In this document: piece by piece, positions 47,613 to 59,688 of the stretch
How the letters are laid out: every line of letters starts with the position of its first letter
Numbering within the stretch: the first letter of the stretch is position 1
DNA from: Pseudoscleropodium purum
Taxonomy: Eukaryota; Streptophyta; Bryopsida; Hypnales; Brachytheciaceae
Assembly (NCBI GenBank): GCA_963969395.1
Contig: OZ017795.1
Location: 7,750,001 to 7,814,000 of the forward strand
Reading direction: 5' to 3'
Length of the DNA: 64,000 bases
Program-made: the position numbers and the translations under genes
The notes under the pieces: model-generated
The model's database searches: none
Seen by the model: the letters and a program-made list of their open reading frames with translations, nothing else
What the model was told of the DNA's origin: nothing

Positions 47613-49690
47613 TCTATAATTCTGCGATCCCATTCCAAGGCCTTTTACCATGTGACAAGATTCACTTGGGAAGACGTGACGGCTTGCGAGTCGCAGACAG
47701 GCGAGAACTCCATGTGACAGACAAAACTCCACCTTTAGCCTTTAGGTCCGCATTCCCTCCACGGTGATTCGCGACAAGGGGATATCAGCATGTGCTGAAA
47801 ACCGTATTTTAACATTTCCCAGCCACTCAGGAGCGAAGGAGGACGATAGTAACGGCCCCCGGGAAAGTTTTTTCATCACACATGATTTGATGGTATAAAT
47901 GGTTTTGTTCCGTCCCCCTCAAGTGAGACCTTTCCCTATTGGATCTGCAACGAAATATTGGGACACACGATCATGGGAGAGGGCCCAACAAAATTTGTGT
48001 ACTTGGATTCTCTGTTGTCTTCTAGCAAAGCTACCTACCTGGCTTGCATGATATGCATGAGAGGATAGTCTCCAAAGTGGGGACAAATGTCACGAAGTAA
48101 TTAAATATATGAATTTTTCTATGAAATAAAAATATCGAATACCTACATACGAAGACTTGAATGAAAAAAAATATCTTCAATTGTATAATGAAAATTCCAT
48201 CACCATAATATTATTGACCATGAAAAGTTGGAACCTATGGTTATGTGAAAGACATTGATTTGTTCTATTAGTGCAAAAGGGGATTAGTATCACCTAGAAA
48301 ATTAGGCACACTCTTAAGACAAATCAATGTAGTATGAGTATGTTTGCTTTTTCCATTTTATATAGAGGGATTCTTGAGGAATTGTTATCAATGTAACCAT
48401 CTACATGTGGTTGTGTGGTTGTAATGTAAGGAAGGCTTTCAAGGAATGGTTTTGTGTCTTTTTGAAAGTCATGTAAGAAAAAACTCTAGAGCAATTCAAA
48501 GGTTCTTTATATTTTGACCTTGAAATTTTTATTTAATAAAATCTCTAAGAAATAGATAATATTTTTAAAAAAAAATTACAATTCTCATTTGCTTACAAGT
48601 GAGAAATCACTTATGCATGCAATTGGGCTTTGTTTATGCACATATATTAAGTGAAGAATTTTAGGCCTTTCAACCTTAGTCAAACTTCAAAATCACTCCA
48701 TATGCCACATTTAACATTTGTCGTTATGTATAAATGGTAAAAAATATCTATGTTTTAAGAAAAATAAAATTATATGTCTTTCACAAGACCAAAAACATTC
48801 AAAATTTGGAGAAGGTTTGATATATAAGAAATTTCTATTTAAGAATTAACAAAGGAAATTCATAAATCCAATACAAAATCTAGAGATGATTAAGATTGCA
48901 TATCTTCTACAAGTCATTTAATTTGGGTATTTTTGTGAAGGTTTGAAAATATTGTGAATTTCTAAGAAAAAGTAGACAAAATCTACATCAAATAAAAAAA
49001 TGTTAAAAAAATCTGAAATTTCCACTATAGATGTATTTATAGAGTAGAATACTATATAGAATATCAAATTTTCATAACATTCTATATTTAAAAACATGAT
49101 AATGAAGTCCCAACTTGAAACTTTGATATATGCTTTTAGAAAAATACTTTAATTATTGTTTTTCACATAGAACAAAAATAAAACATTGAAAGCTTCATTT
49201 TGTTATTTTTACTCAAAGCAAAGAATAAATAAAATTGAACCTCAAATAAATGAAAAAATGTGCCATGTTTTTGAAACACCTCCTTTCTTGTATAAAATTG
49301 GAAAATAACTAATATGCCTTGATTTTACTTTGATGGTAGTGATAATTATAACATTAATCACTACAATCTTTAGTCGTTTCAAGCCATAACTATCTGCCAA
49401 TAACCAAATAGCCTTCCAGATAGCCTTTCCTAAAACAATGCAAAATTGCACTCCATTATTAGTTTTTTTGATAGATCCACCTCAAAAATCTTTTAGTTTA
49501 CATATTATAGTATATCTTCCAAATTTTAGGAGTAAAAAGATGCTCCGATTGAAAGGTCAAAAAACTTTAATTTCAGTGCATCTTGAAGGTCTAGTTTCAT
49601 CATTCAAACTTTTCAAATATTTGTATGTCCTACAAACTGAGGAAAAAAAATTTGATGTACAAAAAATCAGTTGTAAATACATGAAAAATT
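47613..49690. other. Spacer, nothing recognised
   Basis: The first 450 bases are mixed in composition and continue the 150-residue open frame to 47,767. The rest is AT-rich without signals. Confidence 0.4.
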
Positions 49691-49693
49691 TAG

Positions 49694-50178
49694 CAATGGA
49701 ACCGGTCCTTTAGACTGAAGAGGTTGATTAAAATAATGGATGGTGCTTCTATGAATTCTTTTTTCTAAAAAATAGGTTATTTAAGGTTACTTTTCTGAAA
49801 AATGTCTGAAAATAGGGTACTTAAGGTTATTTTTCTATGAAAAAATGTCCAAAATGATGGTGCTTCTATGAATTCTTTTTTCTAAAAAATTTGTCCACAT
49901 GCTTGAAAATTTTTAGATCATTTAGAATTGTACAACATACAAGAAAAAAATAGTAAGTAGACAGTAGTAGAGAATGATTCAAAATACAAAATTGTTAAGA
50001 ATTTAATTATGGAATTGAAAAATGTCAATTCCAATCATTACAATGTTGTAATAAAAGAATCTACATTCTATGATTTTATTTTTTTCAATGGAATCGGTCC
50101 TTTAGACTGAAGAGGTTGATTAAAATAATGGATTTGATTTTCATGACTTTTAATTGCATGACAGTTTGGTTGCCTTAA
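49694..50178. repeat. Rearranged duplicate of TTAA-element sequence
   Basis: 49,835-50,086 repeats 50,437-50,690 almost exactly (both contain TTTGTCCACATGCTTGAAA). A 46-base segment with CGGTCCTTTAGACTGAAGAG occurs at 49,694-49,740 and 50,086-50,131. The high identity implies recent local rearrangement. Confidence 0.85.
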
Positions 50179-51104
50179 CCGCTAAAGTTCCATGACTATG
50201 TTTTCACCAAAAACGCTCAAAAACTGCCATTTCTAGTACAAGCACCAAATTTTGGTAAAGAATTTGTTTTAATACATGTTACCCTAGGATCTTGTAGTAT
50301 ATTGACTTGAAAATAGGTGATAAGAAATTCAGAAATTTCTAGCATGTGGATTGCAAGAAAAAAGCATTCAAATTCTCTAATATTAATTTTTTGGCCCTTC
50401 AAAAAATAGGGTAGCTGCATTTCTTAAGGTTACTTTTCTATGAAAAAATGTCCAAAATGGTGGTGCTTCTATTAATTCTTTTTTCTAAAAAATTTGTCCA
50501 CATGCTTGAAAGATTTTAGATCATTTGGAATTGTACAACATACAAGAAAAAAATAGTAAGTAGACAATAGCAGAGAATGATTCAAAATACAAAGTTGTTA
50601 AGAATTTAATTATGGAATTGAAAAATGTCAATTCCAATCATTGTAATGTTGTAATAAAAGAATCTACATTCTATGATTTTATTTTTTTCCAATAATATTG
50701 AAAATTGAATAAGATAAAGGACTTCAAAATTTACTCTAGAATAGTGAATCCATAATTGCCCACAAACAAAAAAATCCTCATAAATTTTGACTTGTTGATC
50801 AAAATGGAATGATTCAAAGCTTTACACATATATATAATTCTAAAAAAATTATTTCAAAATTTTGGTTTTGAAAAAGGTGATTTTTTTTAATCTATCCAAA
50901 TTGCCCATTTACAAAAAAAATAGCATATTCGGCCATAATTTTTTACTCATACTTTCAAATGTCATGAAATTTAGCGTACATGAAAGATATTCTTTATTCA
51001 CGCTTTCTATTCAAATTTGGATGAAAAATATGGAAATCTCCAATTACACGAATCTGCTCCAAATTGCTAAGTAGCCAAAAAAATGCATGTTGGTCCTTTA
51101 AGGA
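50179..51104. mobile_element. TTAA-flanked inverted-end element (926 bp)
   Basis: TTAA (50,175-50,178) precedes CCGCTAAAGTTCCATGACTA, and the right end TTGGTCCTTTAAGGA is followed by TTAA (51,105-51,108). It has the same orientation and interior as 36,837-37,757. The length agrees closely with the other full copies. No coding capacity. Confidence 0.82.
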
Positions 51105-51108
51105 TTAA

Positions 51109-53861
51109 AGCATCACCAATATAACTTGCCTTCATTGACATATTAGATGGGGTTTGGTAGGCTAAAAGATGGCAACTTTTTGGCAAGTGAATTTTTGGCT
51201 ACATTGTGACACAGGAAGAAGGCTCCAGAAGTGTTGGTAATTACCTTGAATATTGCCAAAATGCTCTTGGATTGTTGTCTAGTAGCTCTCTCATTGGAGA
51301 TCAATTACTAAGAACAAAACAAAGCCATTGAATTTCTCCGCTTTGTAGGTACAGACAAGAATAGGCTATGTTGTTGTAATATAGTCCATCAACTAGTTGA
51401 AGTAGACATTTTTGTATGTTAAAGGATGTATGTAGTGTAGGAAGTTATTGTTAGTTGTTTTTATTAGTTGTTCATTGATAATTGGTTTGTTAGTAGTAAA
51501 TGTTAGGGGTACGGGGGGTAGGATTAAGGTTAGCCAATGGTTACCCTTTCAGGATTATAATTGGCTATTTAAAATCAAGGACGAGTTTTTTTTGTCTCTC
51601 TTGTGATTCTTAGTAGGATTAGAGGTGTGAGATGCACTTGGATGCTAAGTAGTACATTTGTTGGTGATTTATTATTGAATGAAGCATTGATGTGAGGAGT
51701 TTTGGGTTTGGGTTTTGAAAAAGTGTTGGATTAAGGCAAAATTTTAGATATGGATTTTTGGATATTTGATCTATAATAATATAAAATTTCAAATCTAAAT
51801 ACATTATAGAAGAGGAGATATGCAACTTCAAAGTAGAGGTGTTGGAATCTAAGGTAGTCAAGAAGGGCGTATTTGTCTATTTAAGAGCTTCAATCTTATT
51901 GAGTATTTGTGATATGTTTATGAAATTTAGAGGGAATTTTTTTTAACTTGTCTAATATCTTATATAAAAAACTTAGCTACAATAGATATGGGACCAATAA
52001 GTTTTGCTCAAAATACGATCAAAGTGTGGAGGTCATGACTAGGAAAAATATTCGTTGTGGGTAAAAGTCTACCAAAATTGAATAATGATTTAGATTTGAA
52101 AGAAAATTTTAAATGAAATACTTGACAAACTAATCTACATCAAGGAAAAGTTTCAAGACATTTGAAAAGATTGTATATCATTTATGCTAGGTCAAATCTA
52201 ATTATGACAATTTTTAGGTTGTCATGTAAATTATAAGATAGAAATTTGGGAAAAGAAAATTTGAGAATAGGTTTAGCGTTATTTATGGAGGTTAAGGGTA
52301 TAAAAAGATTATATGCAAAGCATTCCACAACAAAGGTCATACACTATCCTGGACTTGTTTGCAAAACTTTGGGTGACAACACCAAGAGGTGATTTCATCG
52401 TGGCTACCAAAGATCTAATGTTGCATGTGCCATGGTAGAGTTCATAAATAGGCATGGTCTTATATTATATTGTGTCAAAGGCCTTTGCCACCTTGCCATG
52501 GCAATGCTCTCATCATCACATTGCATTTTAACTTTCAATGTTTGTTCTTGAGTTGTCAGTTTACATACAATAATTAAGAAATGTTAAAATCATTGCTCAA
52601 ATTACTATTCAATTAGAAATTGAAGGATATGATAAAATGGTTTTAATATGTCTTCTAGTAATTTCAACTTCTTATACCTCCGAAGAGAGCAAGATCCTGA
52701 AAAAATAACCCCTTATATTTGTATACAATAACAACTTGTCTATCAAGAAAGCAATACAAAGTCTCCTTCAAGGTTGTACTAGAAAAGAAATTCAATAATC
52801 TAGCACAAAAGTCTTGGATAAGTTGGTGACTAGTGGGCAAAGTTAGAGTGACACTCCCCATATTCTCAAATTTGAAAGAGCTTGTCATACTATATAACAA
52901 ACACATTGCAAAAATCATAGAATGATATGCCTACTTTCTTCTACAACAACTTGTCAAGCATACACCCTAGAGCTTCTAAAATCCAAGGAGATCATAATAG
53001 ATTTTTAGAAAACTATGTGAATTAAAAGATAGGGTCCATTTAATCCTAAAAGAAAAAAATTATATTATATGTAGGGCTATTATAGGGTCTGTGAAATGCT
53101 ACATAGTCTATCATATATAAATTAGGCTATGTAAAAACATTGTATAGTAGGAATTTTTTTATTAATAGGTTAACCTTGACAAATAGGAGTTGTGCAAGTT
53201 TTTTATAGTATATTGAATATAAATGTGGATAGACAATTTTATATGCATGTTAAAATGAACACAATCAAAGGAATCTACAATAAAGGGTAGTTGATTGACA
53301 TTGTGCAATAGTACCAATAGTGTATATATCAAAAAAATTAACTGTAATTGTAAGGCCTTGACCACAAGGGACAAAAATTGTCACATTGTACAAGTAGAGA
53401 GGTTTACCTTAGCCAATTCAATGAATTGAAAATTGTATAACACAAAGATAGAGTTTATAGTCCATTAAACTTCAATCTTTGAAACCATATGTGTTAAACA
53501 CACCATTAGAGGATTTTCAGCAACTTTGAAGGGCTATGAGTTCCCTAGGCTGCTAGCATCAAGGGAACAACCTCGCAACTGCTGCCGGACGTGGCATGGC
53601 GACTACCACGTCACCAAAAAAAAATTGAAAAAAATTGAAATTTTTTTGTCTGTTTTTTTTTCCATTCTAAGTTTTTTTTATTTTTTATTTTTTATGTTCA
53701 AAAATAAAGAAACTAACAGTGAGAACAATGGGAACATGGTTAGAGGGAACAAGCTTGAAATGGCCCTCCAGACCTCCAAAAATCTTCTAATGTCCTATTG
53801 AATGGGATATTCATTGAATAGCTTGAGAGGGGATTTAGAAGTGTTCAATGATAAACTTGTT
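51109..53861. other. Mostly AT-rich intergenic region, nothing recognised
   Basis: Open frames reach 91 codons (53,526-53,801) but carry no motif. A short GC-rich patch (53,560-53,615) stands out without explanation. Confidence 0.4.
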
Positions 53862-53865
53862 ATTA

Positions 53866-54769
53866 ATCCAAAAGGGCAGAGTTTGTTTTGGAAGAAGAAA
53901 AGTCCCAAACTACCAATTTTTGATGCATTGTCCAAAATAAAAAATTTATTTACTTTTGAATTTCAATTGTATAAGAATGAATTGAATAAATAAGGCAATG
54001 TGGAAAAAATTCAGCCCATTTGATCACGTGGATTGAAAGATTATAACTTTTGAAGTAGGAAAAAAACTTTTTTTCAATCCAACAAGACATGGTAAGCAAA
54101 CTTCACCATTTTGGAATAAAATTTTTGGTCTATACAAAATGATGATTTTGACCATTCATAAGTATATGTTGTTAGATTCTCTTATTAAAAAAAATTCAAA
54201 AGCAAATATGAAATCTAGCTTACTTTACATCGACTTGCAATAAAAGGAAGTAAAATGCATCGGTAGTATACTAGTCATTATTTGATGATTGGTTGTGCAA
54301 TGAGGAGATTTTGTGTTTGAAATCCACAAGGTAAGAAATTAGAGAATTGTTTTTGGAATACATAGAATTTTTCTTTTAAACATTGATATTTCAAATTGCA
54401 AGATAAAAGGGCTTGAAGTTAGAAGAAAATGTTTTTTTAAAGTCGCTCCAATATAGCTAACAAAGTTTGACTCCTCTTAGAATGTGATTTGAGATATAAA
54501 AATTTTTAGGCAATTGTATGCTATATGTTATATTAGTTATATACATGACAAATTTCAAAAGATTATAATTATTTTTGCAAAAGATGTCCAAATTGCCCAT
54601 GCTACCAAGAAAGTTTTGGGAGCATAATTTTTTATTTGGATCCCAATTTGAAAAAAAATTATATTCATACCTTGTGTCAAAATTCGGTGAACATGTGACC
54701 AAAATTAACTTTGTAGGAACCTACCCAAATTTTCAATTGTCCATTCAATGGACAATTAGACTTTAGGGA
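53866..54769. mobile_element. TTAA-flanked element, diverged copy (about 904 bp)
   Basis: The right end GACTTTAGGGA is followed by TTAA (54,770-54,773). The left end is inferred from TTAATCCAAAAGGGCAGA near 53,862, which gives the usual family length. The right part is the reverse complement of the start of the 35,185 copy, forming a subfamily with a different interior. Confidence 0.5.
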
Positions 54770-54773
54770 TTAA

Positions 54774-56205
54774 AAACTATCACTTGGTCAATGGCACTTG
54801 AATTGAATTAATTGTTGTTAGTTCCATCCAAGTATAAACCCTATATATGTATATAATAGAGGGAAGGAATTATTTATTAAAAAGTGTGTATGCAAAGAAA
54901 ATTTGACACTTAAATCTCTTGTTAAATTTACAAAGTAAGATAGCCCTATTTAAAAAACCGCATGAATGAGTTCATAAAAAAACATAGAATATTGAAAATA
55001 TGCTCTTTGTAGTTTTTTATGTAAGAAAATTAAGGAAAATAGACCCTTCATCAAATACCTTCTTAATTCAAGTGTATACCTTAAGTTATAGGGAGTGATT
55101 TCCCTAAGTTCTAAAATGGATTGAAATGCAAAATTGAAGACAATGTAAGGTATATAAGTGACAAAAATAAAAAAATGGTATTAAAAAATTCATCAAAACT
55201 TGTTGCACAATATTAGTGTAATTTGCACACAATATTTGTTCAATATCCCATTTGTATAAACAAACAATTAATATTAATTAAATATTGTCCTCTTAGTCCT
55301 ACTATCATGAATCCCATAAGCCTTGCCACAAAACAACAATGTATAAATCTTATACTTTTGTGCACACACCATTTTTTCAGCTTGTGATTGCCACAACACA
55401 AAATTGTAGTCTATAGAATTTGTTTGATTCATCCTAACTGAAACCTTGGCTACAAACCAATACATCCTTGAGAAATCATAAGTCCTCAAAGTTCAAGTTT
55501 GCCAACAAAAGTTATCAACAGGTAGAAGAGACCAGTAGAACAAAAGTAGACACAACATGATTTCTATTGAAAACCGCCTAGTTTGAATGGTGACCCTCCA
55601 ACAAATACTCACCCAAAGAGGATACCAAAAGTTTTAGGAGCAATCTCAACACCATTTTATTACCTTTAGAGGAATGCAAATATCCAAATTAAAATCAATT
55701 ACTAAAGCTAAAGCCATTATCCAAAGGTATAAAAATAGAGATCACCAAAAGTATACCTCCTAAAGGTGTTTCAAATTTTACTAGAAATGCCACAAATGTT
55801 TTAATATTTAGAACTAAAGAAAATTTAGAAAATTATTGGCTAAGTCACAATAAACCACTAGGATGTGCATTGAACCTACTATGGTTCAAAGACCACTATT
55901 TGCACTAGTCTTAAGGACTTTGCATCATATACTATTGCATCTATATCACCATCAATAACAATGACATCATTTTGGTCTCACCTCAAGTCTCCGAAAATGT
56001 TCCTTACAACCAATTAAATCAAACTCTACACCTTCTTGTGCCTTGTCCAAGTTCATTGCAAAATGTTATTGATACAAATTTTGCAAAGTAAGAATTTAAA
56101 TTGATGTGCTTAAAAAACATTTGAATTATGTCTACCATATCAACAACATTCAAATTCATCATATTTAATAGAGGAAATCTAAGTTATCCCAGTTGGTATT
56201 TTGTA
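54774..56205. other. AT-rich spacer, nothing recognised
   Basis: No element ends or meaningful open frames were found. Confidence 0.45.
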
Positions 56206-56209
56206 TTAA

Positions 56210-56781
56210 TCTCTAAAGCAATGAACATGATTTTTTCTGAACATAGCGTTTTGGGACAACTTACTAAGATTGTTTTTTGTATTTATTTTTCTTTGAAATT
56301 TCACACAACATGTGCCCAAGGAGTAGCTTTAAGGCGCAAAAATATTCATAATTTTTGACTACACAGTTAAAAAGTTATGGTATGATATGTCATTTTCATT
56401 GCTTGACAGGTAGCCCGAAAATTTCTTTAAAATTCACTTTTTTCTTAAAATAAAAATTTGAAATTGGTTTTTAAGATTTATTTATATATGGGAAGATTTG
56501 TATCATTACATTTTGATTAATGAGATGAAAGTTACGAAGAGCTTTGGTTTGCAGGTAGTTATAGAATCCCTATTCTAAAATAAACTTTGAAATCCTTTAT
56601 TTAACTCAATTTTCAATATTTTTGAAAAAAAATTAAAAATATTGGATGTAGAATTTTTTATTACAACATTACAACCATAGGTATTGGAATTTTTCAATTC
56701 CATAATTAAATTCTTAATAAGTATTAAAAATGGTAGTTTGGGAGCGCTTTGAGTGAAAACATGGTCAAAAACCTTCAAGGG
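56210..56781. mobile_element. TTAA-flanked element, shortened copy (572 bp)
   Basis: TTAA (56,206-56,209) precedes TCTCTAAAGC, and the right end CTTCAAGGG is followed by TTAA (56,782-56,785). The interior shares TGTGCCCAAGGAGTAGCTTTA with the 40-kb copy and the AGTTATAGAATCC region with the 14.7-kb copy. It appears internally deleted. Confidence 0.6.
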
Positions 56782-56785
56782 TTAA

Positions 56786-57110
56786 ATCTAATGCAATTGT
56801 ATTGGAAATGATGTAGATTTATTAGGCCGTGACTAAAATAATGCTGAAAATGTATTACCTTAATACAATTGTGTTAGATTTAATACAAAACATCAACTAG
56901 TACAATACATATTTCTTTTAGTATACATCCTTGACATAGTAGCAAAAAACCCAAAGCTAAGGCAAGATATACTTTCTAGACTGCAATATTAGCAAGAGGT
57001 TTTTAGGAAGAATATTTTTGAACTGTTTTTTCAACTTATAATTATAGAATGTCGTAGCCCCCTCAACAAGTGTCTTGTGAGTCACACCATTTACATGATA
57101 TATCTCTCTC
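56786..57110. other. AT-rich spacer, nothing recognised
   Basis: Nothing beyond low-complexity AT-rich sequence. Confidence 0.45.
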
Positions 57111-57328
57111 TTTCTTGGAGACATGGTAGGTGCACTTTTCTAGCCCTTGTTCAATACCACAATTAATTCATAATCAAGAATTAACATCAATAAAGACTCA
57201 AACCCTTCAAACTACAATCTTTCTTGGAGACATGGTAGGTGCACTTTTCTAGCCCTTGTTCAATACCACAATTAATTCATAATCAAGAATTAACATCAAT
57301 AAGGACTCAAACCCTTCAAACTACAAGG
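57111..57328. repeat. Tandem duplication, two 109-bp units
   Basis: Units start at 57,111 and 57,220 with TTTCTTGGAGACATGG. They are almost identical; I see one substitution (AATAAAGACTC versus AATAAGGACTC). This is either a very recent duplication or an assembly artefact. Confidence 0.95.
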
Positions 57329-58439
57329 AAAGTAATCGATGATGCCTCTCAATACAAACGATTATTAGGAAACAAGAAACAAGACTCAAATAAACAAAAT
57401 AAACTAGAAACTTGCTACTATATAGAAGGAAAATTGGAAAAGGTGCAACAAACAAGAATAATGTCAATGCAAGAAAATTTTTAAATCAATCAAAACTTGG
57501 AGTATATTCACCAATATAAAAAAGGCATGGAAAATGTCAAAAATTCTAGGAAATTCAAGCATCAAACACCAAACCTTAAAAAGCTTAAAATCTCTAAAAC
57601 CTACAAAACCTCAAACCTCAAATACAAGTTGTAACAATAGACAAACAATTTACTTGAGAACTCTCATCATTTGTGGCAATTGGTAAACATAAATCAACTT
57701 ATCCTTATATGAACAACCAAGATCTTTCACCATGTCTCTCATTACAACACTCATCAATAACAATCGTTTTGTTTCAAAAATTGAGATTGATAGTAAGGGG
57801 GGATTTTTAAAATTTAGTTGGAAGGGTTCATGGAGGGGGATAGAGAAGGGGATAGTTGAGTGAATTCCATGACAAAAAGTTGCCAAGTCATATTTTAAAA
57901 TAAAGATCCTCATATGTTTATTTTAAAGATTGCATTAACAACTCGATTTCATCAATTCCCTTTGTTAGTTACAATGTGACAAATATCATTGTTGACATCA
58001 CATGGGAGAACAAAGAGTTATCAAACTTTGACCTCCAACTCTTAAATATGACCCTATGTTTGAACTCTCCCCACTTTCTAATACCACCACTTGTGATGCT
58101 ATTGAGCATCCATGCCTATTAGAAAGTGAAGTTAGGAAACTCATGAGTAGAAAATTACATCATCACACTCAATTGTTAAAGGTTTTTTTGAGCAATTTGT
58201 CTCTATGAAACAATAAAAATAAATTTGAGGGAATACTTGACAATATATTCTCCCATTCTCAATGGATGAAACTGTTAAATTGCTACAAAATTGTGGATGA
58301 TTGTACACACTGTTGGAAGAAGATGATTGTACACTCTAGTTTTCATCCATATTTTGTATGTTCCAACCCATGGCTATAATGCCATATGAATAGCTTCCTG
58401 CCTGTCCACATAAATGTAATTAAATTACCCCGGTTCTTG
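57329..58439. other. AT-rich spacer, nothing recognised
   Basis: Short open frames only, with no motif. Confidence 0.45.
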
Positions 58440-58575
58440 AGTTCTTAGTTCTTAGTCCCACAATTTGGAATGCATGGGTAGCTGTTTTCAGTCTTTCTGT
58501 GTCTCTCACCAGGCCACCTGTGGCTGGTGCGCTGTATTTTATTTTTTGCAATGAAATCCCGTTTCACTTGTGTCA
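58440..58575 (+). mobile_element. Possible LINE (L1-type) 3' end remnant
   Basis: The order GCGCTGTATTTTATTTTTTG, then CACTTGTGTCAAAAAAATG resembles plant L1 3' ends, which often close with CTTTTGTC and an A tail. No coding part remains. The call rests on the tail pattern alone. Confidence 0.3.
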
Positions 58576-59335
58576 AAAAAATGCAATAAAAAAATGCATG
58601 GGTAGTGCAATTGAAAGCAGATATTCATTACACTGAAGTTAGTGAATGCTGGTAGAAGACCTGCTTAGTGCTTACCTAAATTCAAGGTTGCTGAATGCTG
58701 AGGTTTCTGTCACAAAATAGCTGTGAAATGTCTGTCACCCTGGACTTGCGACAATTGTAATGACTATCAATAAATTGTGTGATGATTGTACTGATCGAAT
58801 TGATGTAAATTAAACCGACGAAGTACCTCCCTGAGTCCCTGAAGAACATGTATGCAGTGTTGCAGACTTGCAGTCCACTCCCTAGAGCAAACATGCACGT
58901 GAATTGAGAAGTATTCAGTGGTAGACTATTTGTCCATTGTTACTTGTCCTAGATTGGGAGTTCTTTGATTCTATTGACTGGTTTCAGGACATGGAACAAC
59001 CATTCCCTAGTTGATGAAGTAGAACAATTGACATCATCAGAAGCTCGGAAGAAAATTCCACACACTATGCCTGAGGCGACACGCAGCATTGATCGAGAGG
59101 CTAAATTAACCATGTACAGTACTGCACTCATCCCTTGGAAGAGCAGCAAATACGTACAGGTGGTATATATGAAAAAATAAAGATCGAATTGTTGGAGGGA
59201 GAGGCAATTAATGAACCACTAATGAAGCTATTGAGAAGGAATGATAGCAGATATGAATACAGAGACAACCTCAGTTTGTACATTGGCAACATACGTAGAG
59301 TTCAACAATGGAATCCGGGGTTTATCACTACTCAA

Positions 59336-59415
59336 TACTCTCGAATTGCACTGCGCGCCTCAGGGTTGACAGAAGTCCATATGTCCCCTGAGGCACGCAG
59401 TGCAATTCGAGAGTA
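59336..59415. repeat. Hairpin with 30-base arms and 20-base loop
   Basis: Arms 59,336-59,365 (starting TACTCTCGAATTGCACTGCG) and 59,386-59,415 are inverse with one mismatch. A related CCTGAGGCGACACGCAG occurs upstream at 59,071. Confidence 0.92.
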
Positions 59416-59477
59416 CAGTGCTCCTTTTTCTATCTATGCTTATGGCAGTGATGGCCACTGTTGGAGCTCTTGCGAAT

Positions 59478-59688
59478 GAGCTGCACCATGGCAATGCTGA
59501 GAAGGAGTGGGTCTTCTCGTGGCAATGCTTGAAATGGTCTTCACTGTCACGTCTCGGGTGCTTCGTCAAGACGTGACAATGAAGACATCGTACCGAGATA
59601 ATTCTTGACGAAGCACCCGAATGGGCTGCACCATGGCAATGCTGAGAATCGAAGGAGTGGGCCTTCTTGTGGCAATACTTCGTTACTG
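59478..59688. repeat. Direct repeat plus interleaved inverted repeats
   Basis: CTGCACCATGGCAATGCTGA occurs at 59,481 and 59,626, and each copy is followed by GGAGTGGG and TGGCAAT. Between them, arm A (59,537-59,553) pairs with A' (59,570-59,586, one mismatch) and arm B (59,554-59,570) pairs perfectly with B' (59,604-59,620). The order is A-B-A'-B'. Confidence 0.88.

Noticed and set aside
59135..59479. A 114-residue gene upstream of the phosphatase
   Set aside because: Its C-terminal part is created by a 30-base hairpin and no family is recognisable; no splice pattern supports it.
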